Shown here piece after piece: positions 59,236-64,000 of a stretch of DNA of 64,000 nt. Position numbers and translations under genes: made by a program. This stretch comes from Straminergon stramineum (lineage: Eukaryota > Streptophyta > Bryopsida > Hypnales > Calliergonaceae): NCBI GenBank assembly GCA_963920665.1, contig OY987267.1:25172001-25236000 (forward strand). The letters run 5' to 3'. The number at the start of each line of letters is the position of its first letter. Positions within the stretch are counted from its first letter, which is position 1. The notes below the pieces were generated by a model that was not told the DNA's origin, made no database searches, and saw nothing but the letters and a program-made list of their open reading frames with translations.

Positions 59236-61560
59236 AGAGTTTAAAAATTATATGTATGATTAGAAAAAACTATGGAGAAAAATTGTGGAAAATAATTCAA
59301 TATACCAAAGAATATTTTGAATATTTCTTGTAATGGAAAAAATAAAAATAAAAGATTTAACATTTGGCACAAAGCACTTTCCAAAAGTTTGAAGATAGTG
59401 ACATTTGAGGTAATGATAAAGTGAAAGAAGGTGTGTGTAATGATGTGATATACCTTCAATTAGATTGTTTGTTTTGTTTGATACACTAAGATTTAAGAAA
59501 TTGTGAATCCATGCCCGGGATCGCCCGCATTCCAGGTACTTCTAAAAAGCTCTCAAGAAGAGGGGTGGATGGACTTTGGTTTGTGACATTTGACTATTTG
59601 AGCCTATGATGTGAAAGTTATGTTTTTTTTTAATAATTATTTATAAATAAATAAAATTATATAAAATAAAATTATATAAAACTTTGGGAATACTATTATA
59701 CCATAACTTTCAAATCGCATGTCCAAATTTCATGAAAAGAAACTTTTACCCTCCTTAATGCATAAATCTTTCTATTTGTACAAAAAGTGCAACCTCTCAC
59801 AATGCAACAAAGCCCTTGCACTTTTTGTGCATAAAAGATATTCCATTTCCATGTTTCCATAAATTATTAAATCATAAAATTATTTATATTTATATTTTGG
59901 TTGTGGCAACAAGATTGGATAGAGTAGTCTAATATTGATAGTCTAACACTGATCTAAGAACTTGGTTCTTCATCATGCATGACTATTCTTGTACATTGGA
60001 CACAAAAAATTTACTAACTCTCTATTGTGCCATTCATTTTTGGGGGATAATAATCATAATATATAATACAAATTTTAATTTTTTGGTCTTCAAAAATTAA
60101 CATTCAATTTTTACACTATCCCAATTAAGTATACCAAATTTCAATTCTACTAGACTCCAACCCTGCTATTGAAGACCTCTATTCTAATGAATCAAAGATT
60201 TATAATGAACAAATCAACCTTAAAAGAATTAGAGGTTTATAAATGTATTAATACATTAAAGTCTCAATTTATCAAATTCACTCAATATTAAACACTTCTT
60301 ATAATCTAAATGTAGGGTTAAAGATAAATTAATATGAGAGTGCAAATTGTCTCATTTTAATGAATATGGCCTAACTTGGTTTAAAATGGGAGTATGTGAC
60401 TGTACTCCTTTCCTTCATGTGTTGCTATTTGTCTTAGTGACAATAATAGAAAAACCATAGCTTGTTCTAGCTTGCTCTAAAAGGGTTGCATGTTGTACTT
60501 TAATGTAAGAAATAGTGGTCTTCTTAGAGCTCATGGATTGAACTGCATTGACTAGTTGTCAACATATTTTCAAATGAATAGTCCAAATAAGTTGTTATCT
60601 GCATGTTGGTGTTTGGCCATCTATGCATCCATAGTGAGAAAAATACTTTAGTTTGCACTCAAAATGTGTCAGTTAAATATTTCTTTGTCACCACACAATT
60701 CATCACAGTGTTCAACCTTTCTTGAAGAACATCCAATTGCAAAACACCTCACGGGGGGTCAGTGTGTTAAAAAAATAAGGATATAGGTGCAAACAACCAC
60801 TATTTTATAGGGAGTATGAATTATTTTTTAATTTTTTTTTCCAATACTATCATTATATATTTTTTTAATGGGACCTATTATTCCATACCCTATATAATAC
60901 TTTAAAGACGTCCAATGCCGTTTTCAATACACTATATTACTCTAAATCCATTTATAATTTTTAGCCCCCATGTTTTTAAAATACCTAGGTATCATTTGTT
61001 TGCACGTATGTTGCTACTTCAGTTGCTCACTACCCCCCGCCCTTGAAACACCTCCAAGAAAATTCATAAATGCATGCTCCATTAATGGAATCAAAGCTTT
61101 TGTAGACTAAAGACATAAAAGTATCTATGAGAAGACCCAAATGAGTGACATGACAAGTTAGACTAGTTGTGCTCTTGAGTGGGTTTTATCGTACTAAGCA
61201 TTTTTGTAGTCTCACATTGATATATTTACTTGGAAAAATTGTTGAATTTTGTGTGGGGTCTTGAAAAAACTATGAATTCCTACTTTTCTATGTTTCACTC
61301 ATGTTGGTTTTGCAATTTGTACATTTGTGTCAATTCAAGGTATAATTACATTATTTGATTATATGTTTGAAATTTTCTAAATACTAAAGAAGGGAATGTG
61401 GATCCTCAAAATTTTAGGTAACTTGGAATATAATATAGATGGCCCTAAATGCAATAAAATCAACTGCAAACTCTTCAAGGAATTACAATAGACATACTTT
61501 AAAGTTAGTTACAATTTTGAAGCCTTTAAGGGAATCATGGGGCTAATTTTAAATTAAATA
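59236..61560. other. AT-rich intergenic DNA, nothing recognised
   Basis: Features are limited to a 16-bp tandem (AATAAAATTATATAAA, at about 59648-59680) and a small hairpin around CAAAAAGTGCAA / TTGCACTTTTTG (59780-59832). No gene was recognised. Confidence 0.45.
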
Positions 61561-61784
61561 CTCCCTCCATTTCCAAATGATCTTCCAATTGCCCTTAATT
61601 TTATTGCAATAAGTTAAATATTACACTTTCAAAGGGCTCCAAAACTCAATGTTTCAAGATAATAAGACTGAGTACACTGAACTCTACATATAGATGAGAT
61701 CTAAATGGGTTAAAATAATATTATTTTTAGCCTAAACTTTTGAACATTTTATCCAACGGGAAGATCATTTTGGGATGGAGGGAG
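61561..61784. mobile_element. Stowaway-type MITE (224 bp)
   Basis: It starts CTCCCTCCATTTCCAAATGA and ends TTTTGGGATGGAGGGAG, with TA immediately outside both ends (61559-61560, 61785-61786). CTCCCTCC termini with a TA duplication define Stowaway elements of the Tc1/mariner group. It is non-coding; a 90-codon frame begins near its right end but is not protein-like. Confidence 0.9.
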
Positions 61785-62970
61785 TACATAAACAAAAATA
61801 TGGCCCTAAAGAGTGTTGTGTTGGATGGATGTGCACCTATATTTAATGAAGACTATTTTTTATATGTTTTCAACTTCATAGAAAAAAATCCCTTCATATC
61901 TTTCTTCCATACAAGCAACATAGGATGCAGACAACGGCTGGATTCCCGTTTGATCCTAACCAAATTGAGATTGAGATTGAAGGAGTTAGTTGGATTTAAA
62001 ACAGCTAACTAGTATGAATCTTGGACTGATCCACATGTGAGATTTAGCACCAGGAACGATTATTTGATTCAGCTAGCTAACACACAATTTATGCCATGAT
62101 ACAACTTACATATTTACATTACATTTGATGAATAAGATAGAAGCACACTGTTTTCACAATCATGTTTCGTACAATCACGCATAATTATTTAATGAAGCTG
62201 ATGAAAGAGTCAGCACCTTTATTGTCCAAAGTGATCAAGAAATGCAGCACTGCACCATCATGAGCAAGACTCAAAATTTGAGAGTTACCCTCACCAAGTA
62301 GAAACAAACCAAACTTAAAGGGGGAGCATTTAGGCATTAAAATTTTTTTTTTATTGAATTATGTCATATTTCTTAATTATCTTCTAAAAAGATCCTTATC
62401 ATAATGTCAATCATCCATACTTCATTGTGGCATTCACCACATTCAACTATTTGTGCCTTAGGATTTGTGTATTAGTATTTTGACTATTTACCACCTAAAT
62501 ATTTTAATGGAGCATTCTATCAATTGACATTTAGGTTGTCTATGTGTTGTAAGATTTACACTCATTTATTGATTATCCTCACAAAGCTAAAATTAAACAA
62601 TAATAGATTAATAGTATCATGGATATGGACATTACAAATCAAGATTTTAACGTTCCTTTATGTAACACATATTATACTCAAATAGCAGATTTGACACTTT
62701 GGTGACGAATATTTAATTTAAGCCTAAAATCAATTTTGGCACTTCAAAATATTATTTTTTTGAAATTTGTAAAAATGAAAAATATTTAGCAACTACCTCA
62801 CATAGCTTATGAAGACATTAATTTAAATGAAGCTAGAGGAAAAGAAATGCTCTTTATTCAAGTGAAATGATACAAATTAAAACCACCCATGGGATATATA
62901 AAATTATAAATTAGGATAAGTAGGAGGTTAAGTACTCATAGTTAAGACAAATCACAAAAAAATGTGTTTA
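61785..62970. other. AT-rich intergenic DNA, nothing recognised
   Basis: No gene, RNA or element terminus was recognised. Confidence 0.45.
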
Positions 62971-63571
62971 CAATAGAATTTCAGACCTCCATTAGGCATA
63001 GTAGATTAGCTTTTCAAAATGTTTTGAATTATGTTAATGTGGAAAACCAAGCTAAATTTCATTTTGAAAAACTCATTTTGAAATTTTGAGACACTAGTTA
63101 TGGACAATTTTCAAAGAAGGGGTGGAAGGGACAGTTTCTTTGACATTTTCAAACATTGTCTTTAAATTTTGTCCATAAAAAGCCATATTCATTATATTGA
63201 GACTTTTGTAGTTTCATTTTTATCCTCGACTCGAGGATAAACCACTTTATCTCTTTACTAGTATTTTTTTATAAATAGGTAACAACACAAATTTTTAGAA
63301 TTTCATTATTGGATCACTATTTGAGCATTATTTATTTTTGGTTTCTATTACTATTTTTTTAAATGAATTTTCCAATAACTAGCATTCTATCTCAAAATCT
63401 ACAAAAAGTCTCAATATAACGAATATGGCCTTATAACATTTTTTGGAGGCTCAAATCACAAATTTATATTTGGAGATGAAAGTAAGCTTGTTTATTCCAA
63501 CTTAACTTAGTTCAAAAGTTTTGGGAAAAGTTAACCAAGTATGCAAAAATGAAGCTTGAATTTCTACATTG
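62971..63571. mobile_element. Foldback MITE (second copy of the 30827 family) split by a nested MITE
   Basis: The left part (AATTTCAGACCTCCATTAGGCATAGTAG onwards) and the right part (GGAGATGAAAG, then GCAAAAATGAAGC) match the two arms of 30827-31147. Between them, 63176-63435 is an unrelated inverted-repeat element, so the foldback was split at its centre by an insertion. Confidence 0.55.
63176..63435. mobile_element. Nested MITE (~260 bp)
   Basis: The ends AAAAAGCCATATTCATTATATTG and the inverse CAATATAACGAATATGGCC pair over about 35 bp, including GAGACTTTTGTAG / CTACAAAAAGTCTC. A small perfect palindrome (TATCCTCGACTCGAGGATA) lies at 63221-63239. Confidence 0.7.
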
Positions 63572-63962
63572 AACTCAATTCCCATGTCAAGCTCTCCTCT
63601 TCAAATTGTCCCACATTCCTATAGCCTTTGAGGATCCATGACAAACAATGAATTTCATTATAAAATGACCTCTCCATCCTTCATTCTCATTAAATAGCAA
63701 TGAAGTAATTCCATCATCCCACAATCAAAAAATTCTTGATCGTAGATGGTCAAATGATAGATTGGTATTTGACTCATGAATCGTTAATAGGATTCTTTGG
63801 ATTTTTGGCAAACCATCACTCCATTTACTTGTAGATATGGTCATTTGGTCCTAGAATTAATAGGAAAATTTGGCACTTAAATTTTTTTTAATTAAAGCAA
63901 AATTTCAACATACTCGGACTACTCACACATTTTGCTTAGTAAATGAATCACCTAGTTCTTCA
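63572..63962. other. AT-rich intergenic DNA, nothing recognised
   Basis: No gene or element terminus was recognised. Confidence 0.4.
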
Positions 63963-64000
63963 TTAACCCATAAACGTCGACATGGACTTTTAGTGTCCGA
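63963..64000 (-). mobile_element. TTAA-bounded MITE, ~230-bp family (cut by the window end)
   Basis: TTAACCCATAAACGTCGACA, followed by TGGACTTTTAGTGTCCGA, matches the first 38 bp of the copy at 33988-34225. The rest lies beyond the window. Confidence 0.8.

Noticed and set aside
1..64000. tRNA genes, rRNA, CRISPR arrays and organellar insertions
   Set aside because: No cloverleaf with a B-box, no rRNA tract, no regularly spaced short repeats and no recognisable chloroplast or mitochondrial sequence was seen by eye.

Overview
The window reads as nuclear DNA of a land plant. Three things point that way: a stigma-specific-protein-like (STIG1) secreted cysteine-rich gene, a plant-style MePCE/Bin3-type RNA methyltransferase gene with seven GT-AG introns, and copies of the plant telomere motif (TTTAGGG / AAACCCTAA) in that gene's leader and first introns. 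The DNA is AT-rich and gene-poor and full of short non-autonomous DNA transposons. I cannot name the species; a seed-free plant is possible but not shown.

I can support three protein-coding genes. (1) 14508-15062, minus strand: a two-exon gene for a protein of about 145 residues that I do not recognise, just downstream of a GC-rich block (about 15.1-15.7 kb). (2) 39821-43749, plus strand: an eight-exon gene for a 309-residue MePCE-like RNA 5'-gamma-phosphate methyltransferase; all exon joints keep frame and all family motifs are intact. (3) 44614-45614, minus strand: a three-exon gene for a 200-residue secreted STIG1-like protein built of three 49-residue cysteine repeats. Genes 2 and 3 converge on an 864-bp spacer. 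Other open frames in the window are short and do not look like proteins.

The rest is mostly intergenic repeat. The clearest theme is a set of elements bounded by TTAA and ending in CCCCTAAA or CCTTAAA: a ~580-bp family (four copies), a ~230-bp family (five copies), and single elements at 34222-34823, 36973-37224 and 37872-38645. Two of them share one TTAA at 34222-34225. Other elements: a solo LTR (6051-7379) with 5-bp flanking repeats; tiny CACTA-ended palindromes with 3-bp target duplications (7734-7863, 9234-9366, 30545-30604); a Stowaway-type MITE (61561-61784); a GGGTGATTGC-ended family (three copies, one nested in another transposon, one carrying a nested MITE); a ~400-bp family (three copies); and foldback elements at 5611, 30827, 39087, 51721, 54271 and 62971. 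The 16.6-21.1 kb stretch holds old, decayed multi-kilobase repeats.

No tRNA, rRNA, CRISPR array, intact transposase or retrotransposon polyprotein was seen. All coordinates of repeats were read by eye, so ends may be off by a few bases.
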